In this document: one piece after another, positions 53,282 through 62,356 of the stretch
Layout: each line of letters begins with the position of its first letter
Position numbering within the stretch: the stretch's first letter is position 1
NCBI GenBank assembly: GCA_963837735.1
Contig: CAWIOM010000009.1
Location: 62,001 to 126,000 of the forward strand
Direction of reading: 5' to 3'
DNA length: 64,000 nt
From: VRUE01 sp963837735
Lineage (GTDB): Bacteria; Actinomycetota; Thermoleophilia; Solirubrobacterales; 70-9
Program-made: the position numbers and the translations under genes
Notes under the pieces: generated by a model
The model's input: only the letters and a program-made list of their open reading frames with translations
Told to the model about the DNA's origin: nothing
Database searches by the model: none

Positions 53282-54370
53282 GACGTTGAAGCCTTCGCCC
53301 GTCAGGCGTCCGATGTCGTTCGAGAGGCCGAGGAACATCAGCATGATCACTATCGCGAAGCCGACCGCGGTCGCCCGCTCTATCGCTCGCAACGAGGCGG
53401 GCCTGCCTCGCAGCGCCTCGACCAGGCTCCAGAAGATGTGGCCGCCGTCGAGCGGCAGGATCGGCAGCAGGTTGATCAAGCCCAGCGAAAGGCTGACGAA
53501 GGCGAGCAGCAGCAACGATGGGTAGATGCCGATGTCGATCGTCTGGTTGGCGACATCGCTGACGCCGACGACGCCGGAGATTTCCTTGCGTTGCTGGGAT
53601 TCGAAGATGTGGGCGAAAAGCGAGCCGGTCTTTTCCGTGACCAGCCAGATCTTGGCGAGGGCTTCCGAGGCGGCGGCGGCGGCGCCGAGGTCGCGCACGT
53701 CGACTCCGTAGTTGAAGCCGATCAAGGTGCGTTTGTTCGCCCTGTCGTATTCCGGGCGCACCGAGATCTGGCGCGACTCGCCGTCGCGGGCGATCAGCAG
53801 CGTCACGGGCGTCGCCGCCCGGCAGCCGTCGACCTGCTTGCCGGCGCATTCGTGGGAGGCGACCTGCTTGCCGAACCGTTCGAGGCGCTCGGTGCGATCG
53901 AGGCGCTTGTAGGCGTGGCCGTCGACGGCGAGGATCCGATCGCCCGGCTTCAGCACCTGCTCCGCCGGCATTCCGGACCTGAGCTCGCCGACGGTTTGGG
54001 TCGGCTCTTCCAGGCCCGCGGTGAGGTAGACGAAGAAGAGGATTCCGAACGCGAGGGCGATGTTGACCGCCGGACCGGCCGCGACCACCACGATCCGCTT
54101 CCAGACCGCCTGGCGGTGGTAGGCGCGGTGCTCGTGCTCCGGAGGAATCTCCTCCTCCGGATTCATCCCGGTGATCTTCACGTAGCCGCCGATCGGGATC
54201 GATTTGACTCCGTACTCGGTCTCGCCGCGCTTGAACGACCAGATCGTCGGCCCGAAGAAGAGGAAGAAGCGCTCGACCCGCATGCCGGTCGCCTTGGCGG
54301 CGACGTAGTGCCCCGCCTCGTGGAGCATGATCAGCAGGCAGAAGCCGAGGAAGATGTAGAGCCAGTTCAT
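53276..54370 (-). CDS. rseP: Site-2 protease / RIP metalloprotease RseP
   Basis: 364 residues, membrane M50 protease. HEAGHYVAAK near residue 17 is the zinc motif, one PDZ domain (VLKPGDRILAVDGHAYKRL) lies centrally, and NLLPILPLDGGHIFW near residue 305 supplies the third ligand. Cleaves anti-sigma factors and signal peptides within the membrane. Part of the conserved rseP-dxr-cdsA-uppS string; start overlaps dxr by four bases. Confidence 0.95.
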   Translation of the reverse strand: MNWLYIFLGFCLLIMLHEAGHYVAAKATGMRVERFFLFFGPTIWSFKRGETEYGVKSIPIGGYVKITGMNPEEEIPPEHEHRAYHRQAVWKRIVVVAAGPAVNIALAFGILFFVYLTAGLEEPTQTVGELRSGMPAEQVLKPGDRILAVDGHAYKRLDRTERLERFGKQVASHECAGKQVDGCRAATPVTLLIARDGESRQISVRPEYDRANKRTLIGFNYGVDVRDLGAAAAASEALAKIWLVTEKTGSLFAHIFESQQRKEISGVVGVSDVANQTIDIGIYPSLLLLAFVSLSLGLINLLPILPLDGGHIFWSLVEALRGRPASLRAIERATAVGFAIVIMLMFLGLSNDIGRLTGEGFNVR

Positions 54371-55512
54371 GCGTGCGTCAGCCCCTCGACCAGCTTCTCG
54401 GTGCGGCGCCTTGCCTCGGCGTCGACCTCGAAGAGGTCCTCGAAATGGGTCACGGCGCGGGCGGGCATCTCCCCCAGAACACGCTCGATCGCCTCGGGGA
54501 TCGCTGCGAAGCCGATCCGGCCCTCGAGGAAGGCGGCGACGGCGACCTCGTCGGCGGCGTTGAGGACGCAGGGCGCCGTCCCCCCCGCCGCCCCAGCTTC
54601 GAGCGCGAGGCGCAGGCAGGCGAAGGTCCCGAGGTCGGGCTCCTCGAAGGTCAGCTCGCCGGCCGCGGCGAGGTCGAGCCGCGGAACATCGACGTCGGCA
54701 CGCTCCGGATGGTGGAGGGCGTAGGAGATCGGCACCCGCATGTCGGGCAGGCCGAGGTGGGCGAGGGTGGCACCGTCGTTGAGGTCGATCAGCGAGTGGA
54801 CGATCGACTGCGGGTGGACGACGACGGCGATCCGCTCATAGGGCACGCCGAAGAGGTGGTGGGCCTCGATCGCCTCGAAGCCCTTGTTCATCAGCGTCGC
54901 CGAGTCGATCGTGATCCGGCCGCCCATCCGCCAGGTCGGGTGGGCGAGGGCGTCGGCGATCGTCACCCCGGCGAGATCGGTGCGGCCGCGGAAGGGCCCG
55001 CCCGATGCGGTCAGGACGAGGCGCTCGACCGTTCCGGGCGGCTCGGCGCCGATCAACTGGAAGAGCGCCGAGTGCTCGGAGTCGACCGGCAGCAGCTTCG
55101 CCCCGGTCGCCTCGGCGAGGGCGATCGTCAGCTCGCCGCCGATCACGAGGCTCTCCTTGTTGGCGAGCGCCACGTCGATTCCCTCGCTGAGGGCGACGAT
55201 CGTCGGCCCAAGGCCGGCGGCGCCGACCACACCGTTGAGGACGAGGTCGGCACCCGAGGCGGCGATCAGCTCGCGGATCCCCTCCTCGCCCTCGAGCACG
55301 CGTCCGTCCCAGGCGCCCCGGGCGCGCTCGGCGGCCTCGGGATCTGCGAGGGCGATCGCCGGCACGCCGTGACGGCCCGCCTGCTCGACCGCCGTCTCCC
55401 AGCTCGAGCCCGCCGCGAGGCCGACCACCCGCAGCTCCTCGGAGGCGGCGACGATCTCCAGCGCCTGCGTTCCGATCGAGCCGCTGGAGCCGAGGATGAG
55501 CAGCTTCTTCAT
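54367..55512 (-). CDS. dxr: 1-deoxy-D-xylulose 5-phosphate reductoisomerase
   Basis: 381 residues. N-terminal NADPH motif LGSSGSIGTQALEIV, NKESLVIGGELT, substrate/metal segment PVDSEHSALFQLI and SGGPFRGR, HPTWRMGGRITIDSATLMNKGFE, and the C-terminal helical domain. Second step of the MEP pathway. Start ATG at 55512 follows TCCGGAGG. Confidence 0.96.
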   Translation of the reverse strand: MKKLLILGSSGSIGTQALEIVAASEELRVVGLAAGSSWETAVEQAGRHGVPAIALADPEAAERARGAWDGRVLEGEEGIRELIAASGADLVLNGVVGAAGLGPTIVALSEGIDVALANKESLVIGGELTIALAEATGAKLLPVDSEHSALFQLIGAEPPGTVERLVLTASGGPFRGRTDLAGVTIADALAHPTWRMGGRITIDSATLMNKGFEAIEAHHLFGVPYERIAVVVHPQSIVHSLIDLNDGATLAHLGLPDMRVPISYALHHPERADVDVPRLDLAAAGELTFEEPDLGTFACLRLALEAGAAGGTAPCVLNAADEVAVAAFLEGRIGFAAIPEAIERVLGEMPARAVTHFEDLFEVDAEARRRTEKLVEGLTHA

Positions 55513-55582
55513 CCTCCGGAGTTTAGGTAGCGGGCTCGGCGCGCCGCCCGATCGGCCCCGGAAGCCGTCGGCGCTGCGGCCC

Positions 55583-56470
55583 TCAGTAGACGAGCTGGAC
55601 GGCGAGGTAATAGCCGACGACGATCGTGAAGAAGACGGCGTCGAGGCGGTCGAGGATGCCTCCGTGGGGGCCGAAGATCGTACCCGTGTCCTTCCTGCCC
55701 AGGTCTCGCTTCAGCGTCGACTCGAAGAGGTCGCCGAGCGGGGCGAAGGCGGCGACGGCGGCGCCGATGATCAGCGCGTCCGCACCCGAGAGCCAGTCCT
55801 GGTAGAGGCCCGCGAACCAGAACGCCATCGTGCCGATCAGGAAGCCTCCGATCAGCCCCTCGAGCGTCTTGTTCGGCGAGAGGTTGGGGGCGATCCGGTG
55901 CGAGCCGAACATGCGCCCGACCGCGTAGGCGCCGGTGTCGGCGGCAAAGGTGCCGACCAGCACGTCGACGACCAGCGCGGCGCCGTGGTCGGGCAGTTCG
56001 CGGAGCAGGACCGCGTGGACCAGGGGGATGCCGATCCAGACGATGCCGAGCAACGTCACGCCCATCGAGACGACGATCCCGTCGCGGTGGCGGCGGTCGA
56101 TGCCGAAGGCGAAGATCACCGGGAAGGCTGCGGCGAGGATCAGCAGGACGTTGAAGGCGGTGCCGAAATAGGCGGCGAGGACGAGAGCCGGCACGGCGAG
56201 GAAGGAGGCGCGTTGGATCGGCCGCAGCTCCTCGGTCATCGCGTGGTACTCGCGCAGGCAGAGGATCGAGATGCCGATCATCGCCACCGCGAAGTAGGGC
56301 CCGCCGGCGACGATGATCGCGATCGCGAAGGCGATCCAGGGAATCGCGACGAGGATGCGTTTCGCCGTCTCGCCGCTCGGCCCGCCGCGCCGGGGAGGCT
56401 TGCGCGGCGGCCGCGGCCGCGGCTTCTCCTCCTCGACCTCGAACATCTCGTCGTCGAAGAGGTCGATCAC
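55583..56470 (-). CDS. cdsA: Phosphatidate cytidylyltransferase
   Basis: 295 residues, GTG start overlapping the uppS stop (GTGA). A hydrophilic Pro/Arg-rich N-terminal extension of about 35 residues precedes seven or eight transmembrane helices; the C-terminal signature is FESTLKRDLGRKDTGTIFGPHGGILDRLDAVFF. Makes CDP-diacylglycerol from phosphatidate and CTP, the substrate for the pgsA product. Confidence 0.94.
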   Translation of the reverse strand: MIDLFDDEMFEVEEEKPRPRPPRKPPRRGGPSGETAKRILVAIPWIAFAIAIIVAGGPYFAVAMIGISILCLREYHAMTEELRPIQRASFLAVPALVLAAYFGTAFNVLLILAAAFPVIFAFGIDRRHRDGIVVSMGVTLLGIVWIGIPLVHAVLLRELPDHGAALVVDVLVGTFAADTGAYAVGRMFGSHRIAPNLSPNKTLEGLIGGFLIGTMAFWFAGLYQDWLSGADALIIGAAVAAFAPLGDLFESTLKRDLGRKDTGTIFGPHGGILDRLDAVFFTIVVGYYLAVQLVY

Positions 56471-57138
56471 GCTCTCGCCCCGAATCTCCTCCGGCGTGCT
56501 TCGAACTCGGCCAGCGACTCCTCCAGCGAGGCGCGGGAGAAGTCCGGCCAGAGCTCGTCGCGGAAGACGAGCTCCGAGTAGGCGCACTGCCAGAGCAGGT
56601 AGTTGGAGATGCGGACCTCGCCGCTGGTCCGTATCAGCAGGTCGGGGTCGTGCATGTCGGGGGCATAGAGGTGGCGGCGGAACTCGTCCTCGGAGTCGCC
56701 TTCGAAAGTTCGCGCGGCGTCGACGATCTCCGCCCTGCCGCCGTAGTTGAAGGCGACGTAGAAGACGATGCGGTCGTTGGAGGCGGTCTTCTCCTCGGCC
56801 CAGTCCATGCGCTCGGCGAGCTCCGCCGTGACTCCCCGGCGGCGGCCGATGAAGCGCATCCGCACGCCCTCGGAGTCGAGCTCCGGCGTCTCGGCCTCGA
56901 TCCGTTCTCCGAACATCGCCATCAGGCCCTCGACCTCGTCTCGCGGTCGCGACCAGTTCTCGGTCGAGAAGGAGAAGACGGTGAGCTCCTCGATCCCGAG
57001 GTCGACCGCGTCGCGGAGCCGTTCCTTGACGACGTCGGCGCCGGCCCGGTGGCCCTCGATGACCGGCAGCCCGCGCTGCTCCGCCCAGCGCCCATTGCCG
57101 TCGGTGATGATCGCCACGTGCCGCGCGGAGGCACTCAC
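56467..57138 (-). CDS. uppS: Undecaprenyl (polyprenyl) diphosphate synthase
   Basis: 223 residues, cis-prenyltransferase. TDGNGRWAEQRGLPVIEGHRAGA (catalytic Asp region), FSFSTENWSRP, VFYVAFNYGGRAEI and PDLLIRTSGEVRISNYLLWQCAYSEL are all present. Makes the C55 lipid carrier for the cell wall. GTG start overlaps frr by four bases. Slightly shorter than typical. Confidence 0.95.
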   Translation of the reverse strand: MSASARHVAIITDGNGRWAEQRGLPVIEGHRAGADVVKERLRDAVDLGIEELTVFSFSTENWSRPRDEVEGLMAMFGERIEAETPELDSEGVRMRFIGRRRGVTAELAERMDWAEEKTASNDRIVFYVAFNYGGRAEIVDAARTFEGDSEDEFRRHLYAPDMHDPDLLIRTSGEVRISNYLLWQCAYSELVFRDELWPDFSRASLEESLAEFEARRRRFGARA

Positions 57139-57704
57139 ACCTCCAGGATCTCCTCTTCCTTTCCCTTCAGGAGAGCGTCGATTTCGGCGATCGCCTCGTC
57201 GGTCTGCTTCTGCAGCGCGCTCTCGGCGCGGCGCTCGTCGTCCTCGCCGGCTTCGCCCTCCTTCTTCAGCTCGCGCAGGTCGTGCATGACGTCGCGGCGG
57301 ACGTTGCGGACCGCGACCCGGCCCTCCTCGGCGACGCCGTTCACGACCTTGACCATGTCGCGGCGCCGGTCCTCGGTCATCTCCGGGATCTGCAGGCGGA
57401 TCACGGCGCCGTCGTTGTTCGGGGTCAGGCCGACGTCGGACTCGTTTATCGCTTTCTCGATCGCGCCGATCGAGGAGGCGTCGAAGGGGGTCACCGTGAG
57501 CAGGCGGGCGTCCGAGGCGGAGACGTTGGCGAGCTGTTTCAGCGGCGTAGCGGCGCCGTAGTAGTCGACCACGAGCCGGTCGAGCAGATGGGGCGAGGCG
57601 CGCCCGGTGCGCACGGTCGCGAGCTCGCCGCGGCTCGTGTCGACCGACTTCTCCATCCGCCCCTTGGCGTCCTCGAGCAACTCGTCGATCAGCTCCACCG
57701 TCAT
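57135..57704 (-). CDS. frr: Ribosome recycling factor
   Basis: 189 residues, full-length RRF. GRASPHLLDRLVVDYYGAATPLKQLANVS and the RDMVKVVNGVAEEGRVAVRNVRRD signature match. Splits post-termination ribosomes with EF-G. Thirteen bases after pyrH. Confidence 0.97.
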   Translation of the reverse strand: MTVELIDELLEDAKGRMEKSVDTSRGELATVRTGRASPHLLDRLVVDYYGAATPLKQLANVSASDARLLTVTPFDASSIGAIEKAINESDVGLTPNNDGAVIRLQIPEMTEDRRRDMVKVVNGVAEEGRVAVRNVRRDVMHDLRELKKEGEAGEDDERRAESALQKQTDEAIAEIDALLKGKEEEILEV

Positions 57705-57717
57705 CCGCCCCTTCGAA

Positions 57718-58458
57718 CTATTCCGCGGGCGTGCTGGCGACCAGCGTGCCCACCTTCTCGCCGCTGACGATCCTATCTATGTTGAGCTCGTCTCCAATGT
57801 TGAAGACGTAGATCGGCAGGTCGTTGTCCATGCAGAGAGAGAGCGCCGTCGAGTCCATCACCCGCAGGTCGCGCTCGATCGCCTCTCGGTGACCGATCTC
57901 GGGAATGAACTCGGCGTCGGGATTGGTGGCGGGATCGGAGTCGTAGACGCCCTCCACCCCGTTCTTGGCCATCAGGATCGCCTGCGCCCTGATCTCCAGG
58001 GCGCGCAGGGCCGCCGCCGTGTCGGTGGTGAAGAACGGGTTGCCGGTGCCGGCGGCGAAGATCACGACCCGGCCCTTCTCGAGATGGCGCATGGCGCGGC
58101 GACGGATGTAGGGCTCGGCGACCTCCTTGACGTCGATCGCCGAGAGCACCCTCGTGTGCTGGCCGAGGTCCTCGAGCGCGTCCTGCAGGGTGAGCGCGTT
58201 GAGCACCGTCGCCAGCATCCCCATGTAGTCGCCGGTCGCCCGGTCCATCCCCTTCGCCGCGCCGTCGATGCCACGGTAGATGTTGCCCGCGCCGACGACG
58301 ATCGCCACCTCGACCCCGCGATCGCGGGTCGCGGCCACCTGCTTGGCGAGCCGCCGAACCTCGGCCGCGTCGGTGCCGTAGTCCAGGTCCCCCATCAGCG
58401 CCTCGCCCGAGAGCTTGAGGAGGATGCGGCTGAACTTGGCGGCGGACTCCCCGGCCAC
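57718..58458 (-). CDS. pyrH: UMP kinase
   Basis: 246 residues of the amino-acid-kinase fold. ILLKLSGEALMG, VVGAGNIYRG, DYMGMLATVLNALTLQDALE and FAAGTGNPFFTTDTAAALRA are characteristic. Phosphorylates UMP to UDP. Six bases after tsf in the rpsB-tsf-pyrH-frr string. Confidence 0.97.
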   Translation of the reverse strand: MAGESAAKFSRILLKLSGEALMGDLDYGTDAAEVRRLAKQVAATRDRGVEVAIVVGAGNIYRGIDGAAKGMDRATGDYMGMLATVLNALTLQDALEDLGQHTRVLSAIDVKEVAEPYIRRRAMRHLEKGRVVIFAAGTGNPFFTTDTAAALRALEIRAQAILMAKNGVEGVYDSDPATNPDAEFIPEIGHREAIERDLRVMDSTALSLCMDNDLPIYVFNIGDELNIDRIVSGEKVGTLVASTPAE

Positions 58459-58464
58459 GACGCC

Positions 58465-59067
58465 TCAGTCACCCACGCGGAAGTAGGCGAAGCGCGCGAC
58501 CCGGATGTTCTCGCCGGTCTTCGCGGCCAGCTCCTGGCGCAGCTCCTCGATCGACTTCGAGTCGTGCTTCTCGGCGTTGACGTGGGCCTGGTCGAGCAGC
58601 GCGACCTCGCTCGCCCACTTGCTCAGCTGGCCCTCGACGATCTTCTCGACGACGTTGTCGGGCTTGCCTTCTTCCTTCGCCTTCTCCTCGAAAACCTTCC
58701 GTTCGGCGTCGCGCGCCTGCTCGGGGATCTCCTCGGAGGAGACGTAGCTCGGCGCGGTTGCGGCGACGTGCAGGGCGACCTCATAGGCGAAAACCTTGAA
58801 GTCCTCGTTGCGGGCGACGAAATCGGTCTCGCACTGGACTTCGACCATCGCGCCGACCTTGTCGTTGGCGTGGATATAGGAGGCGACGACGCCCTCCTCG
58901 GTGCCCCGTCCCTCGCGCTTGGCGGCCGAGGCCTGGCCCTTGACGCGGAGGATCTCGATCGCCCGGTCGACGTCGCCGTCGGACTCGGCGAGGGCCGATT
59001 TGCAGTCCATCATCGCGGCGCCCGTCCGATCTCGCAGCGCCTTCACGTCGGCAGCGGTGATGCTCAT
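58465..59067 (-). CDS. tsf: Elongation factor Ts
   Basis: 200 residues. N-terminal UBA-like ALRDRTGAAMMDCKSALAESDGDVDRAIE and the EF-Tu contact MVEVQCETDFVARNEDFK. Shorter than the E. coli protein but with a normal C-terminal module (LLDQAHVNAEKHDSKSIEELRQELAAKTGENIRVARF). Start overlaps rpsB stop (ATGA). Confidence 0.97.
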   Translation of the reverse strand: MSITAADVKALRDRTGAAMMDCKSALAESDGDVDRAIEILRVKGQASAAKREGRGTEEGVVASYIHANDKVGAMVEVQCETDFVARNEDFKVFAYEVALHVAATAPSYVSSEEIPEQARDAERKVFEEKAKEEGKPDNVVEKIVEGQLSKWASEVALLDQAHVNAEKHDSKSIEELRQELAAKTGENIRVARFAYFRVGD

Positions 59068-59975
59068 GACTCGCCTTTCTCTTTGACGGCCGGCGTTGCC
59101 GGGCTGCCGGCGGGCGCAGCGGGCGGTGCCGCCGCCGCGGCGGCGGCCGCCGCGGCTTCTGCTGCTTTCTTCGCCGCCTCCTCGGCCTCCAGGCGAGCCT
59201 TCTCTTCTTCCTCCCGTTTCTTGCGCTCTTCGTCGTCCTTTTTGCGGCGCGCCATTTCCTCGGCGATCCGCTTCTCCTCCTGGACGCGCCAGGCGCCGGC
59301 GCCCGCCTCGATCGCGCCGCCGATCGTGCCGATCACGAGCTGACAGGAGCGAATCGCGTCGTCGTTGCCCGGGATCACGTAGTCGACCGGCCCCGGGTCG
59401 CAATTGGTGTCGACGAGGCCGATGATCGGAATCCGCAGGCGGGCGGCCTCGCGGACGGCGATCTCCTCTGTTTTCAGGTCGGTGACGAAGACCGCGTCGG
59501 GCAGGCGGTCCATGTCGCGGACCCCGCCGAGGTTGTACTCGAGCTTGGCGAGCTCGGCCTGCATCCCCATCCGCTCCTTGGTGGGCAGCAGCTCGAGCTT
59601 GCCCTCCTCCTGCCACTCGGTCAGCTCGTGGAGGCGTTTGATCCGCTGTGAGATCGTGTTGAAGTTGGTCAGCAGCCCGCCCAGCCAACGCTGGTTGACG
59701 TAGGGCATCTTGCAGCGGTCGGCCCACTCCTGGACCGGTCCCCGCGCCTGCTTCTTGGTGCCTACGAAGAGGACCGTGCCGCCACCGCTCGAGAGCTCGC
59801 CGGCGAATACCCTCGCCCGCTCGAGGAGCGCCTCGGTCTGGATCAGGTCGATGATGTGGATCCCGTCGAGCTCGCCGAAGATGTAACGGCGCATGTTCGG
59901 GTTCCAGCGGCGCGTCTGATGGCCGAAGTGAACTCCGGCCTCGAGCAGCTCCTTGAGGCCCGTGCTGGCTGGCAT
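59064..59975 (-). CDS. rpsB: 30S ribosomal protein S2 with long C-terminal coiled tail
   Basis: 303 residues from ATG 59975 (AAGGAG eight bases upstream). Core S2: LEAGVHFGHQTRRWNPNMRRYIFGELDGIHIIDL, GTKKQARGPVQEWA and PIIGLVDTNCDPGPVDYVIPGNDDA. Beyond residue 230 an extension of about 70 residues is Glu/Lys/Ala-rich and would form a helix or coiled coil, ending in Ala/Pro repeats. Such tails are common on actinobacterial S2. Confidence 0.96.
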   Translation of the reverse strand: MPASTGLKELLEAGVHFGHQTRRWNPNMRRYIFGELDGIHIIDLIQTEALLERARVFAGELSSGGGTVLFVGTKKQARGPVQEWADRCKMPYVNQRWLGGLLTNFNTISQRIKRLHELTEWQEEGKLELLPTKERMGMQAELAKLEYNLGGVRDMDRLPDAVFVTDLKTEEIAVREAARLRIPIIGLVDTNCDPGPVDYVIPGNDDAIRSCQLVIGTIGGAIEAGAGAWRVQEEKRIAEEMARRKKDDEERKKREEEEKARLEAEEAAKKAAEAAAAAAAAAAPPAAPAGSPATPAVKEKGES

Positions 59976-60110
59976 GTGGTGAGTCTCCTTGGTTTTGGGG
60001 CGAATCACCCGCTGCCCTTGCCGGGATCCGGCCTTCTCGAGGCCGGTCAGGATCCGGTTCGGCTGCGGCGGGGGTTGAGTTTCCGAGTCGGTGGATTGTA
60101 GAGGGCGCCC
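59976..60110 (-). promoter_or_regulatory. rpsB leader and likely promoter
   Basis: On the minus strand TACAAT (about 60099-60104) is a possible -10 without a clear -35. Downstream, CCGGCC-TCGAGAA-GGCCGG forms a hairpin flanked by GGATCC on both sides, about 60-90 bases before the rpsB start. It may be an autoregulatory leader of the kind seen before rpsB elsewhere; no homology could be tested. Confidence 0.4.
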
Positions 60111-60112
60111 GC

Positions 60113-60790
60113 TCAGGCGGCGCGGGCGGCCTCCAGCGCCGACGCGAGGTCCGCCGGCAGCTGCGCGGTGAGCTCCAGGCGCTCGCCGCTCAGCGGGTGG
60201 TCGAAGGCAAGCCGGTGAGCGTGCAGGAACTGGCGCTCGAGCCCGTAGCGGACGGCGCCGCCGTAGGTCTCGTCGCCGGTCAGGGGATGGCCGATCGCGG
60301 CGAAGTGGGCGCGGATCTGGTGGGTGCGGCCCGTCTCGAGCTTCGCCTCGACGTAGGACTCGGCGCCGAGCAGCTCGAGCACGGCGAAGTGGGTGCGCGC
60401 CTCGCGCGATGCCGCCCCGGCGACCGCCATCCGATGGCGCTGTCGCGAGGCGCGCCCGATCGGCGCGTCGATCGTCCCCGTGCGCGAGGCCAGCCGCCCC
60501 CCGGCAAGAGCCAGGTACGCGCGTTCGACCTCGCGCCGCTTTACCTGCGCCTGGAGCGCGGCATGGGCCTCGTCGGTGCGGGCGACGACGAGCAGGCCGC
60601 TGGTGCCCTTGTCGAGACGGTGGACTATTCCCGGGCGCTCGGGGTCGGCGCCGCCGCCGAGCAGGTCCTGGAGCTCGGAGACGAGGGTCGGCCCACGGTG
60701 GGAGGGCGCCGGGTGGACGACGAGCCCCGCGGGCTTGTCGATCACCGCCAGGGCCTCGTCGAGATGGACGATGCGCGGCTCGGCGCTCAC
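60113..60790 (-). CDS. RluD-type 23S rRNA pseudouridine synthase
   Basis: 225 residues from GTG 60790, overlapping the lspA stop (GTGA). IVHRLDKGTSGLLVVARTDEAH carries the catalytic Asp, and LETGRTHQIRAHFAAIGHPLTGDETYGG the later motif. The usual N-terminal S4 domain is absent in this frame, although homologues with one would begin earlier; a divergent S4-like piece could be hidden by a frameshift or truly missing. Confidence 0.88.
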   Translation of the reverse strand: MSAEPRIVHLDEALAVIDKPAGLVVHPAPSHRGPTLVSELQDLLGGGADPERPGIVHRLDKGTSGLLVVARTDEAHAALQAQVKRREVERAYLALAGGRLASRTGTIDAPIGRASRQRHRMAVAGAASREARTHFAVLELLGAESYVEAKLETGRTHQIRAHFAAIGHPLTGDETYGGAVRYGLERQFLHAHRLAFDHPLSGERLELTAQLPADLASALEAARAA

Positions 60791-61272
60791 GCCTCCTCCC
60801 GCAGGAAGATCAGGGCGAAGACGAGGACGCCCGCCGTGATCGCGACGTCGGCAACGTTGAAGGGCGGCCAGGAGCCGATTTCGATGTAGTCGGTGACCGC
60901 GCCCGCCCGCAGCCGGTCGGCGAGGTTGCCGAGCGCCCCGCCGGCGACGAGCCCCGCCGCGATCCACATCCCCGGGGTCGTCGGATTGCGGGCGAGGAGA
61001 TAGCCGACGAAGCCGAGCGCGAGGATGGAGAAGGCGATCAGCGGCGTGTCGCTGCCGCTGGCCAGGCCGAAGGCGACGCCCTGGTTGTGGGCGAGGGTGA
61101 GGCCGAACGGGCCGAGCACGTCGACCTGCTCACCGGGGACGAGCCGGTTCTCGACGATCGCCTTGGCGACCTGGTCGAGAACGACGACGAGGGCGCAGAG
61201 GCCGCCCGCCATGAGCCAGGGCCGGGCCGCGTAGCGTCCGCCGGCGGGCGGCGCCTCCGCCGGGGCGCTCAC
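60787..61272 (-). CDS. lspA: Lipoprotein signal peptidase
   Basis: 161 residues, four transmembrane helices. NQGVAFGLASG, GALGNLADRLRAGAVTDYI (first catalytic Asp) and FNVADVAITAG (second Asp) are diagnostic. Cleaves the signal peptides of prolipoproteins. Its stop overlaps the rluD-type gene. Confidence 0.95.
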   Translation of the reverse strand: MSAPAEAPPAGGRYAARPWLMAGGLCALVVVLDQVAKAIVENRLVPGEQVDVLGPFGLTLAHNQGVAFGLASGSDTPLIAFSILALGFVGYLLARNPTTPGMWIAAGLVAGGALGNLADRLRAGAVTDYIEIGSWPPFNVADVAITAGVLVFALIFLREEA

Positions 61273-61577
61273 CCTCGAATCAGGCCGACGACGACGGCCT
61301 GGACCACAAAGAGGACGACCAGCGCGATCACCGGGGCGAAGTTGAGCGCCAAGCCGCCGCCGCCGCCGACCGAGGGCACGACTCTGCGGAAGACGTTCAG
61401 GTAGGGGTCGGTGGTATCGGTGATGAAGTCGAGCAGCGCCCGGAACCAGCGGTTGTAGAACGGGATCCTCGGCATCCAGCCGATCAGGATGTTGAGCAGG
61501 ATCAGGATCGAGTAGACGAGGAAGAGAGCTTCGACGTAGTCGGCGACGTCGGCCCGGGCGAGCGCGATCGGGAGCAT
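61269..61577 (-). CDS. YggT family membrane protein
   Basis: 102 residues, two hydrophobic blocks with ILIGWMPRIPFYNRWFRALLDFITDTTDPYLNVFRRVVPSVGGG between, a typical YggT signature. In gram-positive bacteria YggT lies between sepF/proC and divIVA/lspA and may take part in cell division or osmotic stress. Overlaps both neighbours. Confidence 0.9.
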   Translation of the reverse strand: MLPIALARADVADYVEALFLVYSILILLNILIGWMPRIPFYNRWFRALLDFITDTTDPYLNVFRRVVPSVGGGGGLALNFAPVIALVVLFVVQAVVVGLIRG

Positions 61578-62323
61578 CAGGAGCCGCTCATCCTCTCCAG
61601 GGAGGCGCGGACCGCCGCCTCGAAGGCCTCGCGCGCGCCCTCCTCGTCGAGCACCTCGAGGCCTGCCTCCGTGCTGCCTCCGGGCGAGGCGACCGCCGTG
61701 CGAACGTCCGCCGGGTGGCGAACTCGCAGCAGCTCCGCCGTCCCCGCGGTGGCCTCGACCACCAACTCCCGCGCCAGCTCCTCGTCGAGGCCGGCGTCGG
61801 CGCCGGCGTCGGCGAGCGCTTCGACCGCCAGCGCCAGGTAGGCGGGCGCGCAGCCCATGATCGCGGTGGCGGCGTCGAAGGCGTCGTCGGGGAGCTCGAC
61901 CAGGTGGCCGAGGAGCCCGAGCATCTCCCGCACCTCGGGGGCCTCGGCGCCGGCCACGCAGAGCACGCCGCGCTTGACCTCGACGGCGACGTTGGGCATC
62001 ACCCTGACCACGTCGGTGCTTGGAAAGGCCGCTTCGACCCGCGCCAGCGGGGTCGCTCCGAGCAGCGAGACGACCGTCTTGGCGCCCTCCAGCTCAGCGG
62101 CAACTTCCTCGAGCCGCGCCGGCTTCACGGCGAGCACGACGACGTCGGCCCGGGCGGCGAGCTCCGCGTTCGAGTCGAGCGCTTCGCCGCCCAGATCGGC
62201 CGCCAGGTCGCCGGCCCGGCCCGAGCCGGAGTCGGTGTAGAGCATCCCGTCGATCTCGTCGGCCCAGCCCCGGGCCATTGCGGCAGCCATGCTGCCCGAT
62301 CCACAGAAGCCGATAACCATCAA
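61577..62323 (-). CDS. proC: Pyrroline-5-carboxylate reductase
   Basis: 248 residues. GFCGSGSMAAAMARGW dinucleotide motif, VVVLAVKPARLEEV, VVRVMPNVAVEV and the C-terminal signature HPADVRTAVASPGGSTEAGLEVLDEEG. Last step of proline synthesis. TAGGCT seven bases before the ATG, so it may be transcribed separately from sepF. Confidence 0.94.
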   Translation of the reverse strand: MMVIGFCGSGSMAAAMARGWADEIDGMLYTDSGSGRAGDLAADLGGEALDSNAELAARADVVVLAVKPARLEEVAAELEGAKTVVSLLGATPLARVEAAFPSTDVVRVMPNVAVEVKRGVLCVAGAEAPEVREMLGLLGHLVELPDDAFDAATAIMGCAPAYLALAVEALADAGADAGLDEELARELVVEATAGTAELLRVRHPADVRTAVASPGGSTEAGLEVLDEEGAREAFEAAVRASLERMSGS

Positions 62324-62356
62324 GCGCAGCCTAGATAAAGAGGCAGCGCGACCGGG

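Noticed and set aside
60075..60105. Plus-strand TTGAGT/TGTAGA promoter-like pair before the rluD-type gene
   Set aside because: It would read antisense into minus-strand genes; the match is weak, and the minus-strand TACAAT fits the rpsB leader better.
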